Under the pieces are notes generated by a model. That model was not told where the DNA came from and made no database searches. It saw nothing but the letters and a program-made list of their open reading frames with translations. DNA of 64,000 nucleotides from contig OW799236.1 in assembly GCA_941918925.1 (NCBI GenBank), positions 11,445,474 to 11,509,473 on the forward strand. The letters are read 5' to 3'. Within the stretch, counting starts at the first letter, position 1; the number at the start of each line of letters is the position of its first letter. The DNA is from Phyto melanocephala (taxonomy: Eukaryota; Arthropoda; Insecta; Diptera; Rhinophoridae). The position numbers and the translations under genes are program-made. Shown one piece after another: positions 25,252 through 37,601 of the stretch.

Positions 25252-27339
25252 TTTTTTATACCCTTCACCTGTGCTGCCAAGGGTTTAAAGCTTGTCATTT
25301 CGTTTGAATTTCTACAATATTCATTTTCGATCCCATAAAATATATATTTTCTGAAAGCCCATGAATAGAGCAGTCGATTAATCAATGTCCATATTTTGTG
25401 TCATTTGGTGGTGAAAAACAGCTTTTGATGCCCCCACATGTTATACAGACCTGAAAATCGCCCCCGTAACTTTCTAAGGTATGTGCACATAAACACGGAT
25501 GCCTTTGTTTTTTCCCATAAAAATCAGTTTCAGTCCTAGAATAATTTTAAAACACGTTTGCTGCAATTTTTAGATATGATATGCCCCTATGACTACTTAT
25601 AAAAAATGTTGGACTAATTCGTTACTAATCGACAAAGCAAAAGGCAAAAACTAATTGGAAAAATATATAATTATTTTTAATAAAATCCAATTTTTCAAGC
25701 TTCTTGACAATTATTGGACATGCTAGTGACACCAAATCGGTTTGAAACGCACTAAGAGGTGTTTTTTTTATTTCTTCAAAATCGAAAATGAAATTTTTTC
25801 AGCTTCAAAATGCGAATCAAATAAAAGGACTTGACTAAAAAAAAATGTAATACATTACAAGGCATATCCATAAAGTATATGCATCGCGGCAACAAACACA
25901 ACAATTAAAAACACATACATTTTATTTTTGTACTTTATGCCGGCATATGTCACACATTTTTATACCCTTCACCTGTGGTGCACAAGGGTATATATATAGC
26001 TTTCTCATTCCGTTTGTAATTTCTACAGTTTTCATTTCCGACCCCATAAAGTATATATTTTCTGAAAGCTTATGAATAGAGGAGTCGATCGTCTGTCCGT
26101 GTATTGGTTGAAATCAACTTTTAGAAGCAACTAAAAAAACTATATGTTCCTCAGATCTGTGTATGGTATTAATCTCTTGGAATTATCCGGGAATGAATCG
26201 CTATTGAAATTCAGCACAATCGCCCTATAACTTTCTGAGATATGAGAATGAGATATGATATGAAACCACGACCACCTCGTTTTTTTCACAATTACAACAA
26301 CAACATACATATATACTAGTTAAAGTAAACGTGACATCGAATCCCAGCTGAGCCAAATTTTTTTTTTTTTTATCTTATATATTATTTATATTTTTATAAC
26401 TTTTTTTTATATATTTTTTTTAACTTTTTTTTTATTTTCTTTTTAATTTTTTTTTAATTTTTTTTATTGTTTTTTTTTTTTTTGATTTTAAAATATTTTT
26501 TTTATATTTTTTTGTAATTTTTTTTTAAAACATACGTAAACTTAATATATAATTTTACAATTGTATGTTTTTTATATGTATGTTTTTAAGATGTATGTAC
26601 GTACTTTATGAGATGAATGGTGATACAAACAATTGTTATTGCATGTATACACGTTGTGAAGGGTATATAAGATTCGGCACGGTCGAATATAGCAGTGTTA
26701 CTTGTTTTATTTTCTTCTTTAATTTTAGTAATTTTTAAAAAAATTTAAAGCGAAAACTTTTTATTCATGATTTTGTATTTTTTAAAACGTTTTAAACTAA
26801 ATAAAACTGCAAATTATTTAATTAATAAAGTTTGACAGATGCAGACAGTCTTTTAAAAAAAAGTTGGTAATGCTAAAAATTTTATATTAAAAAGCATATG
26901 GCTTGATACATTATATCAGTTCCTGATGGCCGTCACTACAATAAGTCAAATCTAGTATTCAAAATGTACCGCCTTCAACTCCCTCAATATTGGCATCCAA
27001 GAAGGCGACCTATATAATATGGCGTATATATGGGCCAAATGTAGTAATTACGTCTACTTTCCCTTCAACCACCTCAATATTGGTATCAAATTAAAGGGCT
27101 TAAACAATAGAATACAGTAAGAAAAAAAATTGCGAATAATTTTTTTTTCTCAACCCCACCAATATGGGGGAATCCAATGAAATAGCTTGACTATAAAAAT
27201 TCAAGTAACTATGCAAAAATTCAAAATCAAAGATGGCCTTGGAAAAAATGCGCTCATTACTTATATGTATGTATATGTGTATGGTGGTGAAGGGTATTAT
27301 CAGATTCAGCACGGTCATATATAGCACTCGTACTTGTTT
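25252..27339 (+). mobile_element. DINE-1-like element, outer copy interrupted by a second copy
   Basis: Begins TATACCCTTCACCTGTGCTG with the CATTTCGTTTGAATTTC and ATAAAATATATATTTTCTGA blocks. It resumes its 3' end at about 27285-27339: GTGAAGGGTAT, then CAGATTCAGCACGGTC and TACTTGTTTA. The middle is occupied by another full copy (25957-26706). The pairing of the outer ends is inferred from orientation and the presence of one 5' and one 3' end. Confidence 0.5.
25957..26706 (+). mobile_element. DINE-1-like element (complete short copy)
   Basis: The 5' hairpin ATACCCTT...AAGGGTAT is followed by CATTCCGTTTGTAATTTC, CCGACCCCATAAAGTATAT and CTGTCCGTG. A poly(T)-rich middle and the 3' end GGGTATATAAGATTCGGCAC plus hairpin and TTACTTGTTT complete it. 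It encodes no protein. Confidence 0.7.
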
Positions 27340-27770
27340 ACTAACCAATAACTTTTTTTAGTTTATATTTACTGTCTGTTTCTGAACGACTGTTTCTTCT
27401 TTATAACTACATACAAACATACGTAAATACATATACTGAAAACAAAAACAAATAGAAATTTTTAATTTGTTTTGTTCTGTTGACAACAAAAATTAATTTT
27501 ATTTTTGGGTATAAACTGTCGTTCACCCATAACGAAACTGGTAGTTATTAATATTTTATAGTATAAATGAAAAACTGCTGCAACTAGGCTATCCGAACTT
27601 TTTGTGCTACAAAATATAGTTAAATAATATTGAGATAGGCAGGAGAACTCTATTAAAATAAATTAAATGAAGATACAGGACCATATAAAGCCTAACTATA
27701 AGTATATGAATAACTTAATGAATAATCTTTATTAAAGTAATTTTTAAAGCTTTTAATTATAGCTTTAATA
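27340..27770. other. Intergenic DNA, nothing recognised
   Basis: AT-rich sequence between two transposons with no open frame or repeat that I could identify. Confidence 0.4.
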
Positions 27771-28316
27771 TCTACATATACATATATGTATACAAAAATG
27801 GTGTAAAAAATGAATAGTAATTCATAAAATGAGAACGGCTGGGCCGATTTCTGAAAATTCTTTGTCAGTTGTTCGGAAGAAAATTTTGAAAAATCCCTCC
27901 GAAAAAGTCGAAAAATTAGAAAAATCGAAAATCGAGTTTTTGTATGAAATTTTGTGTGTAATTATTCCTTAATGGCTTTTTAAATGAAAAAAATAGAAAG
28001 TTCTCAGGCAAAATCCAATAGATGGCGTTATACGTTGACTTAGACTTTGCGCAATCTGATTCCCCGTTCGATTGGCGTTTGCGATGACAATCAATAAATC
28101 GCAAGACCAATCACTGGAAGTCTGTAGGATTAATCTCGAATTTCCCTGTTTTTCGCACGGTCAGCACGTTGCATGTTCGCGTGTTGGGAAACCGTCTTCG
28201 TTATTTGTTTTTGCGCCGAAAAACAAAAAAATTTAAATATTTGTGTTGTATTATTAGTCTAAAGTTTGTCTAAAGATTTTAAATTGGGGCGAGGCGAAGT
28301 TCGCCGGGTCCGCTAG
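27771..28316 (+). mobile_element. Non-autonomous Helitron
   Basis: Starts with TC immediately after an A (A|TCTACATATACATA). Ends with a perfect hairpin GGCGAA-G-TTCGCC (28293-28305), then CTAG (28313-28316) followed by T. This is the canonical Helitron 3' end with insertion between A and T. The interior includes GAACGGCTGGGCCGATTTCTG near the 5' side. No Rep/helicase is encoded. It is 546 bp. Confidence 0.75.
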
Positions 28317-28859
28317 TTTAACATAAAAATGAATTTTAAACTTTAACATAAATCTTGTTTAAGATTAAAATGTTCGGTTTCGTAATATTAAGCGTAAGGC
28401 AACAACAACAAAATAAAAGAAACATGTAAGAAACCTTTATAGTAATATTTTTTTTATTAAATATTAGTTAAATACAACTGGGCTCCGGTTATTAGTATTT
28501 TCTTATTTGTTGTTCTCTTACACTGTCACTTACTTGAATAGGTTTACAGTAACCTTTACATTTATGTTAATTTGTTTCGAAATATAATAACGTTATTATT
28601 GAATTACCTTTAAAATTGTAAAATATTACAAAATGCACTAGTAAAGTGGCAAAAATTTCAGTAATAATATTTTGAGGATTTTCAATAATTTTTTTTTTCC
28701 AAAATACTATGTTTTGAAACATATTTTTAAGGCTCAATTGAATTAAAGTTCAGTTCAACATTATAAATGCTAGAAGAAAATTTGTAAAAAATTATTTTTA
28801 TAAATTTATATTGGTTAGAGGATTTTATATAATATTTTTAAACAGACGTAATACTGAGT

Positions 28860-29310
28860 ATATCCTCCTTTATTTGATAAAACTTAAAAAAATGCGATTT
28901 GGAACAAATTCAGCCAAAGTTTTTTTTATTCCTTAAATCAAGGTCTCTTTGATTTTAAAATGTCTTCCCGACTCGTACACTATGCGTAATAGCAATTATT
29001 ATTGTTGAAATATCCACAGAATGGGTCTAAAGGCAGTAGAGAAATGTGGAATAGCCATCTCAAGAACAGCTTTGTAATTATTTCCTTTTTTTTTAATAAT
29101 TAAATAAAGCTCACAAGTCCTTTAGTACGAAATTGCGACCCACACCATTACACTATCCACACAGTTGTGCAAACGTCTCAGATAATATTTCTCTTTTTGC
29201 AAACCGTAATAATGACAATTATATACTTCTGTTTAGCGATTAAAACGGAATTGAGCAACAAAGGTCCACACAACCAAACATTCACAATTTCTTTAATTGG
29301 TAGGGTACCA
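28860..29310 (-). mobile_element. Decayed Tc1-like transposase relic
   Basis: Broken minus-strand frames read RRLHNCVDSVMVWVAIS, matching the SVMVWG-IS block of Tc1-type transposases, followed by YKAVLEMAIPHFSTAF. Stops interrupt it. Terminal repeats are not resolved. Confidence 0.5.
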
Positions 29311-31090
29311 CAAATAAGTTAAAAATAAAAAGAATTACTACAAAACTTTTATTTTCTTGCACTATTTTATATTCATAAGGAATATTGTTCTTTTGACTTT
29401 AATAAATAAATAAATGCTATTGACCAAAAAATAATTAATTATAAGCAATCAATTTTTAAAATTCACAGTTTCTGTATGATCTTAACGTTTTGAAATGTAT
29501 CGAACTAATCTAATAACACAACTAACAATTAAAGAAATTTAAGAACAAATTTATACATTTCACTACAATTTAAAAAAAAAACTATTTAAATAATCATTTA
29601 AATTAATCAATTAAAATACTTATAAAGTAAAACAGCTGAATACATATAAGTTAACTTTCTTAACGTTAGTTCTAAGTCTTAACCCTTTAATGCCCACACT
29701 ATTTAAGATATGGCTAAAATTTGCTTGATAATCTGTTGACGTTATTTTTGACCTAAATACGGGTTAGTTTTAATTTCATAGATTTTCGTATCCTCGTTTA
29801 CCCGATATGGAATGTTGCCTACAGGCAACATCGGGTGCCTCTTCCAGGTTCTGTAACATATAATGTATTACAAGAACTTGACGAGGTTTATAATGAAGAT
29901 GAAGGTGAATGCAAATTTAGATCTACTGTTGCCAAAAGTGATGAATTGCAGCCTCTTTTGCATAGTGTTTCTTTATTTATTTTGATCAATTCTTTAGCTA
30001 TTTATCACTTCTGCTTGCATTTTCCAAGTCTCGTCGGTAAAACAACCAGCTATTGACTACGGTCGTGTCTGTTTAACAGAAAACTATACGCATATTTACT
30101 TTTATAAACGCTGGTGGATTTAATTTATGTAGCTCTAAGAGCATGTCAGCAAAATTCATCTCTTTCAATAAAAAATATAATTTTATACTTATAAAAATTT
30201 TTATATTCATATTTTGCTTTAAATAACATTTGGTTACATTTATTTTTAATAACATGTTTATGTGCTTTTTCAACTTTGTAATGCACATATATTAACAACA
30301 GGCAACACTGCTGTCACAGCTGTTCTTTGCCTCTGTTTGTTCTTACAAAAACTTTGCAAGATCAAACAATTTCTTGCCAAAGAACGCATCAAATATTTTC
30401 CATTAAGTGGTCACACTATTTTCATATAAGGCACATTTTGAGATACCAGTCAAACTAGTCGTCCAAAGTTGAACCCTTTAATGGAAAACCTAAAACGTAG
30501 TTGGGGCCAACATTTAAATGATATAAAGCGGTAAATGCGTTAAATTGTTCTTTTAGCCGGTAGTAAAAATTTTAGGTCCTCTTTCAAATTTACGTCTATA
30601 TTTTTACATTATAAATTAAGCCTAACGATGAATCAAAAAGAAACTAGAAGTAGTGCAAAGTGAATTATATTTCCAAAATGCGAGATAATTTGTCGTAAAT
30701 GATGCAACATTATGCCAAATTCTTGTTATTAACTCATGAAACATCTAGCATAACATAAGCAATTCAGCAAAGTCCAGCAAAAAAAAAGTAAAAACTTTTA
30801 GTAAACGAACGAACTCATTAACTTAAAACAGAAAATTGTAAATAGTTTTTTAAAACAAATGCTCATTAAAATTACAAAACATTTTTATCATAAGGTACAA
30901 TGTATGTATGCATCAAGAAATTTTTAAGAAGTATCGTTAAATTTATTTTTTATTTATATGTAAGTATGTACTAATGAAATTGGAAAAATCTCTCTTTTGT
31001 TTTTTATTAAATTAACTAAAAAAAATTTAGTTTTCCCTTCTCTTAAGCGAACACCTGATAATATTAAAGAAATTTCAGGTGACCGTAGCT
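29311..31090. other. Intergenic DNA with possible piggyBac-like end, otherwise unclassified
   Basis: TTAA followed by CCCTTTAATGCCCACA at 29679-29698 resembles a piggyBac-type end. About 110 bases on, a hairpin CCCGAT...ATCGGG encloses GTTGCC/GGCAAC (about 29800-29836). A 73-codon plus-strand frame follows (29835-30056), with an acidic start and no recognisable domain. No matching right end was found. Possibly a broken element. Confidence 0.3.
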
Positions 31091-31096
31091 GTTCGA

Positions 31097-32492
31097 TATA
31101 TGTGACCTTATCCGAGAAAAGGGACCTAGTTTGTCGAAAAACGGGCTTGAACTTAAGAGTGGATTCTGGTGCCTAAAAGGGAGTAGAATAAGATGAAATG
31201 ATTTAGATTTCTGATAAAAATTTTTTTACCCCATAAAAACGTACAAATAGTGATGGGACAAGGGTAAATACCCAAATGGTAAATTGGGTTTTTAAATATA
31301 AATACCCAGGTATTAAACTAAGCACCTGGGTATTTACCCAAAATGTGGGTATATATCAGAATAAAGAAAAATTAAAATAAATAAATAGAAAGAATTAAAT
31401 TTTTTATTATAAATTAGATTTTTTAATAACAAATGAAATAATTTTTAAACTTAATCGTTATCGCTGTCGCTGTCCGTATCCGATAAAAACTCATATCGAG
31501 TAGCCTTGAGTACCTTCTAGTAAAGAATTCATGGCATTTTCAAATTGAGTGGAGTGCGTGCTTTCTGCTGAAGGTGGTAAACTATTTTTAAGAAGCAAGT
31601 TCCAGTTGCACAATATATATGTTATTTTTCCTGCTCTTTGTGTTGTTAAACGGTTTCTTTTTTTTAATTGAATCAAGCTGTGGGTGCTAAAGGAACGTTC
31701 AGTAGCAGCTGAAGTACAGGGAGCTGTTAAAATTCGAATAGCTAATTTGCTTAATTGCTTGCTTCCACAAATTCCTTGCCACCAAGTTGCTGGAGAAATT
31801 TCATCTAAACAGCTCGCTGGGAACAAATATTTAAGAATTAATTAACCAAATTCTTTTTATGCATCTGAGGCTCAAGCTTGGGCTTCGAAACTTTAATCTG
31901 TCTAGTTGCTTCAGCACTGTTGTTGGCATCGTTTCCTCTCATTACATTGAATTCCCATAAGCACGCTGATTAGTGGTTCTTATTAAGAATTGTTTTTGTG
32001 TTTGATGCAGTCAAAACTACCTTAACTGAGCATAACGCATCAAGAAATACACTTTAAAAAAATATGTTCAAAATGAATTTTAAAGTGTTCACATTTCTGT
32101 TACTCTACGTAGGAACGAGTATTTGTTATTCAAATGAGTATGTACGCGAAATTAAATAAATACCCGGGTATGAAAATGGGTATAAATGGTTAAATACCCA
32201 CCGTTGGGTAAATACCCAGGTCTAAACCCATCTCTACGTACAAAACGTACTTGGAAAAATCGATAAAAATCAGAAAAACATTAAAAAAAATTTTTTTTCA
32301 AATAAGTCACCACATAAGCATGACGTCACCAAAGTCGGCACCCAATCATAACAAACCACACCAAATCGCATCTCCCAACTGAAGGTGTGTTTACAATGAT
32401 AATGCGTTATGAAACTTTAAATGCGTTTTTTTTTCTAAAACTTAATTTTCACATACTAGGTCCCTTTTCTCGGAGAAGGTCAGATACATATA
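31097..32492. mobile_element. Inverted-repeat element split by a nested hAT copy
   Basis: The left arm at 31097-31130 contains CCGAGAAAAGGGACCTAGT. The right arm at about 32455-32492 contains the inverted ACTAGGTCCCTTTTCTCGG. Each is followed by a similar GACCTT and TATATGT. The unit without the nested hAT would be about 400 bp. The superfamily and target duplication are not resolved. Confidence 0.55.
31248..32236 (-). mobile_element. hAT element with transposase C-terminal remnant
   Basis: A 989-bp element bounded by perfect 8-bp target duplications CGTACAAA (31240-31247 and 32237-32244). Inverted ends are TAGTGATGGG and CCCATCTCTA, with several GGGTAAATACCCA motifs just inside. A minus-strand frame of 111 codons (31491-31826) encodes the hAT dimerisation domain: ATWW, LAIRILTAPCTSAATERSFS, then KKRNRL. 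The catalytic part is missing, so the copy is non-autonomous or decayed. Confidence 0.85.
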
Positions 32493-32746
32493 TAGAGGTT
32501 TCAATGTAACAGATTTTTCTTATAAAAAACCAGTCCTTAAAAGAAACGATGAATTCGAAAGATAAGTTTTTCTTTCTGCAATTTTTTAATTTATTTTTTG
32601 TAAAATATGACTTATTGATTATTTAATTTTTGCAGAAAAAAAAATTACGACAACATAAAAATTTTAAATTGTTAAAGGATAAATTGCAACGCCCCTAGAA
32701 AGTACATTAAGCATTAAAGACTTAATATTTTATGCTTAAGAAACCA

Positions 32747-35700
32747 TTAAAAGCCGCAGCCTTTTCGATCACCATACAAAATTTTCAATTCCGGATAGAT
32801 GATTTTAGTTATGAGCTTATTCGTTATAGCAGTTAACATGTCGCGTCGTTCATTTTTCGTAAACACCTTAATGCCCGGTTTGTGGACCAAAAAGGCATTG
32901 TCCAATATGTGAAATTCATAGTTGCGAACACAGAGGGCGTAACCCTGAAGCAAGAAAGAAGAAAATACATACATGTATGTACACTAAAATCTGTAAAAAA
33001 TTATCAAAGTTGTATTTAATTACCTGTGGCATTTTATCACTTCTACTCTCCCAACTGAAACGATCGTCATAATGGGGCTCTGCTTGCGTGCCTATATAAA
33101 TAGGCTCCCAATGCACAAATTCTCCCATTCTTTTTCCAATATGAAAGACATTTAACTCATCCGTCGCATTGGCTGCTATCCACTCTTTGGACTTAGGCAC
33201 TCCATGACAACTGGCACATACTTGCTTGTGGAATGTTGTGGCTTTGCCCATACGCAAAAGCTCTTGTAATTCGGTTTTATCATTTGGTACTGGACTTTTC
33301 TCATCAACTTCGAAAATAGGCAGGGGAAAGACGCTGGCATGCAAAAAAAAATAGAATTATAAATAAAAACAAGTAAGAGTGCTATATTCGGCCGTGCCGA
33401 ATTTTTATACTCTTCAGTCATGCAATAAAAATTGTTTGTATAACCATTCATCTCACATGAAATACGAGTTTATGTATGTAAAAATGTAAAAAAATAAAAA
33501 AACAAGTAAGAATGCTATATTCGGCCATGCCGAATCTTATATACCCTTCACAACGTGTAGTCATGCAATAACAATTGTTTGTATCACCATTCATCTCATA
33601 TGAAATACGTACATACGTATAAAAACATACATATATAAAAACATTCAATTGTAAAATTATAAATGTATGTATGTTAAAAAAAATATAAAAAAAAATTTTA
33701 AAAAAATAATTAAAATATAAATAATAAATATAAAACAAAAAAAATAAAAAAAAATTAAAAAAAAATAATAAAAATATAAATAATATATAAAGTAAAAAAA
33801 TATAAAAAATAAAAATAAAAAAAATTTAAAAAAAAATTAAAACTTTATGGGGTCGGAAATGAAAATTGTAGAAATAATATATAATAATAATTAAAAATAT
33901 AAATAATATATTAAATAAAAAAATGTTGGGCTCAGCTGGGATTCGATGCCACATTTACTCTAACCAGTATACCACGTTTGTATGTATGTTTTATATGTTG
34001 TTCTTGTTGTTAAAAAACGAGAAGGTCGTGCTTTTTTCCTCAAATCTCAGTGGTTTATGTACCAATTTTTCTGATTTTCAATACCGATCTGCTCCCGAAT
34101 ATTTCTGATATTCTAATACCTCACACGGGTACAGGCGATATCGGGGGGCTTCAAAAAGTTGATTTCAATATACACACGGACAGACTGTCAGACTGACAAT
34201 CGACTTAATCGACTCCCCTATTCATAAGATTTCAGAAAATATATACTTTATGAGATCGGAAATTATTATTGTAGGAATTTCACACGGAATGACAAACCAA
34301 CATATACTTTACACTTTAGTGTAAAGGGTATAAAAATAATCGTACTAAAACAGGGTGGTCCAACTAAAATGCACAATGTTAATTGCACATGAAACAACAC
34401 GATTTCAAAGAATTATGTAAATATTTTTTATTAAGATATAAGGATCTACGACAAAGTAAAAGGAAGACATGATCGTGGAGATAACACGGCCATTGAATTT
34501 TTAGAATTTTTATTCATCAGGTAATTACAGTTCGGAGAGAACTTTTTTGTTTATATTTTTTTTAGATTGAGTTTGACATTTGAAATAAATGAGAGAAGAG
34601 AGAAAATTGTTTTTTTATCTATGAACTGTGACATCTGAAATTTAAAATAAGTGAAGAAAAAAATAATATCCTGATTATTAAATATGCCTTGTTGCGGTAG
34701 CGGACAAACTTTTTGTTCGGCAGTAAAGCTTTTATAATATTTTATTATTTTTGATATATAACAAAAATTACATTTTAATTAAGTTTCCATTGCTTTTAAT
34801 TTTTTTTTTTTTTTTTTTTGTTTTTTTAATTTTTAAATCAAGGCATATTTATTCATCAGGTACTCTTGATTTGCCAGCTCTCTCTTTTCTCTCTTTTCTA
34901 ATTTATTTCAAATGTCAAACTTCATATATAAAAAATATAAACAAAAAATTCTCTCCGAACTGCAATTACCTGATGAATAAATATGCCTTGTTTTAAAATA
35001 TTTGATGATTTGAAAAAGGTTTTCGAACTTTTAAGTCAAATTCTGGAAAAATAAGCGATTTTTTTTTTTTTTTATTCTAATGTGAATAATTGTGAGATGA
35101 ATTAACTTGCAAGCCGTCCAGTCATTTTTGCATGACTGAGAAACAAAAAATCAAACATTCACATTTATTATAAAATATATTCTGTATGTAAAGTTTTGAC
35201 ATACATATGTATTTAAATCAAGTCCTCAGTTAAAAACTCTACTCACCGTGGTGATTTCCGCTGCAAATACGGCTCGTTGCGTGCAATCATTTCTAAGAAT
35301 TTTTTCACTACACCTGGATTTGGATACAGCTCTATGTCGGAGGCCAAAATAAAATGTGTTAAGGCTGCATCGCGAGCAACATTACGTCCTACAGTAATCG
35401 GATACAAAAGATTTTTTTTAGTCCTATACAAATGATCTGATGTTACGTTCACATAAGGTGCGGGCAGTGAACAATTGTAGGTCATTTTTAAAACTTCCGC
35501 CTGCTGTGGTATCGCTTTGGGAAAATGTTTAGTGGTAAAGAAAAAGTGAAATGTGGCATAGGATCGCACCAAATAACTTTTGGGTAAACACTCTCTTAAA
35601 TAGTTGATGGAGTCTAAAGAGGGTTCAAAGTCAGTACCGGGTGCATGCATGGCTATGCTTACAGGAGCATTCCATCTGGCAAAGTGTTAATTTGTTAAAA

Positions 35701-36347
35701 AAAAAAAAAAAACATTATTAAATATAATCAAAGCTTAGAAAATCTAGGAAAAAAGTATACCTTTCTATTAAGGGTATTACATTATCTAAAAATGTGTAAT
35801 CAGCATGTACGGTATAGGTTATAGTTTCATGACATTGAAGTTCACCATGTTCGGCACGAATATAATTTTTCAACACCCAAAAGTCTCCACGTTGTAGAAT
35901 TTCAGGTTGGTATGGTTTGTCATAGCACTTTGTTAGGTTACGCAAACGTTCATAAAAGTATTTTTCATCACTTGCGTCTTTATTACCCCCGGCGGGTGGT
36001 TGTTCGTTTGGAGCCCTGTCGTTATCGCTGTAACTATATTTTACCTAATATTTTTGTAAAACTTCGATTTACATGTACATACTTAAATAAAAGCATTTTA
36101 TGTTTGTTTAACTTACAATTTTCCCTATATGTGAACTAGATATAAAGGAATGTAGATTACCATTATTAACAAAACTGCACATGTATATAATCGCAGCAAT
36201 AATAATCACTATACTGCATCTTAGTAACCACATACGTCGAGGAAAATGTGTTTCTCTCAAACATTCGCAATGCATTTTAATTGTTTTTTCTGACGCTTTT
36301 AGTTTAGAGTAAGGCACAAGTTTTTCTCTCAAAAGTTTAAAGCTCAT
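32747..36347 (-). CDS. GT49 family glycosyltransferase (B4GAT1/LARGE-like), paralog 2
   Basis: Five coding exons: 36117-36347, 35761-36044, 35247-35675, 33024-33333 and 32747-32944. Donors are GTAAGT, GTATAC, GTGAGT and GTAATT. Phases agree and the 483-residue product has no stop. The last three exons have the same lengths as in paralogs 1 and 3 (429, 310 and 198 bases). Residues around MWLLRCSIVIIIAAIIYMCSF form the single membrane anchor of a type II Golgi enzyme. The stem is about 50 residues shorter than in the paralogs. The catalytic domain has NVGRNVARDAA, FILASDIELYPNPG with the DIE metal site, WEPIYIGTQAEP and GIKVFTKNERRDML, and ends LKILYGDRKGCGF. The substrate is unknown; GT49 membership is clear from these motifs. 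Its introns hold DINE-1-like copies and hAT MITEs. Confidence 0.85.
33368..33500 (-). mobile_element. DINE-1-like 3'-end fragment
   Basis: AACAAGTAAGAGTGCTATAT, the palindromic TTCGGCCGTGCCGAA and a CATGCAATAAAAATTGTTTG block. It stops after about 130 bases where the next copy begins. A truncated copy in the fourth intron of paralog 2. Confidence 0.6.
33501..34335 (-). mobile_element. DINE-1-like element
   Basis: Reading the minus strand, the 5' side ends at about 34335 (TATACCCTTTACAC). It carries CATTCCGTGTGAAATTCC and CATAAAGTATATATTTTCTG. The 3' side has GGGTATATAAGATTCGGCAT, the hairpin and TTACTTGTTT. The interior is long A/T tracts. No coding sequence. It lies in an intron of paralog 2. 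Confidence 0.65.
34351..34504. mobile_element. Internally deleted mariner-like relic
   Basis: Starts AGGGTGGTCCAAC, followed by a segment resembling the start of the relic at 40.85 kb, then GATAACACGGCCATTGAATTT. This is a shortened version of the same family. The minus strand would carry the relic transposase. Confidence 0.45.
34505..34691. mobile_element. hAT-type MITE copy A (left end damaged)
   Basis: TTTATTCATCAGGTAATTAC and GTTCGGAGAGAA at the left, and TATTAAATATGCCTTG at the right, match the inverted ends of the MITEs at 34839 and 41370. The first bases of the left end are altered and no clear 8-bp duplication is visible. Confidence 0.55.
34839..34990. mobile_element. hAT-type MITE copy B
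   Basis: A 152-bp element with inverted ends CAAGGCATATTTATTCATCA and its mirror TGATGAATAAATATGCCTTG. The flanks TTTTAAAT and TTTTAAAA form a one-mismatch 8-bp target duplication, as in hAT elements. It is non-coding and lies in the fourth intron of paralog 2. Confidence 0.8.
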
Positions 36348-36774
36348 TTTTTGTTGATTAATATTCGAGTGTGATTTTGAAACTCGTATAAAATCAAATG
36401 TAGAAGAAACTGAAATGAGAAAGAAAATAAAAAATTATGCAAATGCTGATTTCTAAATTTTACAAGTTTGTTGCAACTAATCTGAAGAAATATCGTTTAA
36501 ATATTAATCACACAGTTTGTATAATCATGTGCATACACACGAGTATACGGAATGACAAATTTTTATATACCCTTATAAAAACTGTAATTCATTGGACTGT
36601 GAGAAGAGAATAAAATATTGGACGGAAAACCTGTGATGATTTTGAGAAAGAATTCTGATTCTGATTAAGAAATAGCATTATTTGGTACTTAATGACGTTT
36701 TTAAGAATTTTGCATAAAGCAATAACTAGAGAAATCAGCCTGAACTCATCATCATCATGTTTTTTCCTAACTGT

Positions 36775-37221
36775 GCAAAGTTTCAGAAAAATCGGTCAAG
36801 TTCAAGTAGCTGAAAATGATAACTTATTTTTTATGGGCGTAGCACTGTCCACTTTTCTTATCAAGAAATTGTATAGTCATGACAACTCAATATGTGTGCA
36901 AAGTTTCAGAAAAATCGGTGAAGTTCAAGTAGCTGAAAATGATAACTTATTTTTTATGGGCGTGGCACTGCCCACTTTTCTAATCACGAAATTGTATAAT
37001 AATAAGGGTTCAATATGTGTGCAAAGAGTCAGGAAAATCTGTCAAGTGAAAGTAGCTAAAAATTATAACATATTTTTTATGGGCGTAGCCCCGCCCACTT
37101 TTTACCAACCTGAAGTGGGTACAACAACTGGCCAAAGTTTAAATCCAATCGGCTTTATAGCTTCGGAGTCTATAGCTAACATACACACAGGTAGACAAAG
37201 TTTCACTTTTATAAATATAGA
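36775..37221 (-). mobile_element. Helitron-like fragment with tandem 122-bp units
   Basis: On the minus strand it begins A|TCTATATTTATAAAAGTGAA at 37221, like the element at 41737-42603. Units of about 122 bases, starting at about 36773, 36897 and 37019, share GTGCAAAGTTTCAGAAAAAT and GGGCGTAGC. The 3' hairpin end is absent, so the copy is truncated. The 194-codon plus-strand frame at 36692-37276 is only a translation of these repeats. Confidence 0.65.
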
Positions 37222-37601
37222 TAGAGCATTACACAAGTCAACGAAAGCAATGCTACGAAAGAAAAACGGTAATTAGGAAATTTTAAATCGATTCTTTAAC
37301 TTGAAAACTATATATTCTATACGTCAGGATTAAAATCCTCAATAGAAGTATTATCATTTAGAGAATCATTTAAACTTAGCAACCTGCACATCCCATTCTA
37401 CATTTTACACGCCTAATAACACATTTCGATTTATTTGTGTGTGTATCAAAATTCTGCTTAATAAATTCTGCAGTTATTGAGAGTTGTCATTGTATTGGTA
37501 TTTTTATTTTCATATACTATTTCTATTTTTAAGCACTATTTTACTATTATAGTTTTAAGTATGTAAGTATATATGAATGTACATACATTTTTTCGAACTA
37601 T

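Noticed and set aside
29835..30056. 73-codon frame with acidic N-terminus as a small gene
   Set aside because: No recognisable domain, hydrophobic AT-driven end, and adjacent to a possible transposon end.
33448..33738. Tyr/Phe-rich minus-strand frame in the GT49-2 intron
   Set aside because: Falls inside a DINE-1-like repeat and its A/T tracts; the same words occur in other copies of that repeat.
36692..37276. 194-codon plus-strand frame with internal protein repeats
   Set aside because: It is a translation of tandem units in a truncated Helitron; the same units occur out of frame at 42 kb.
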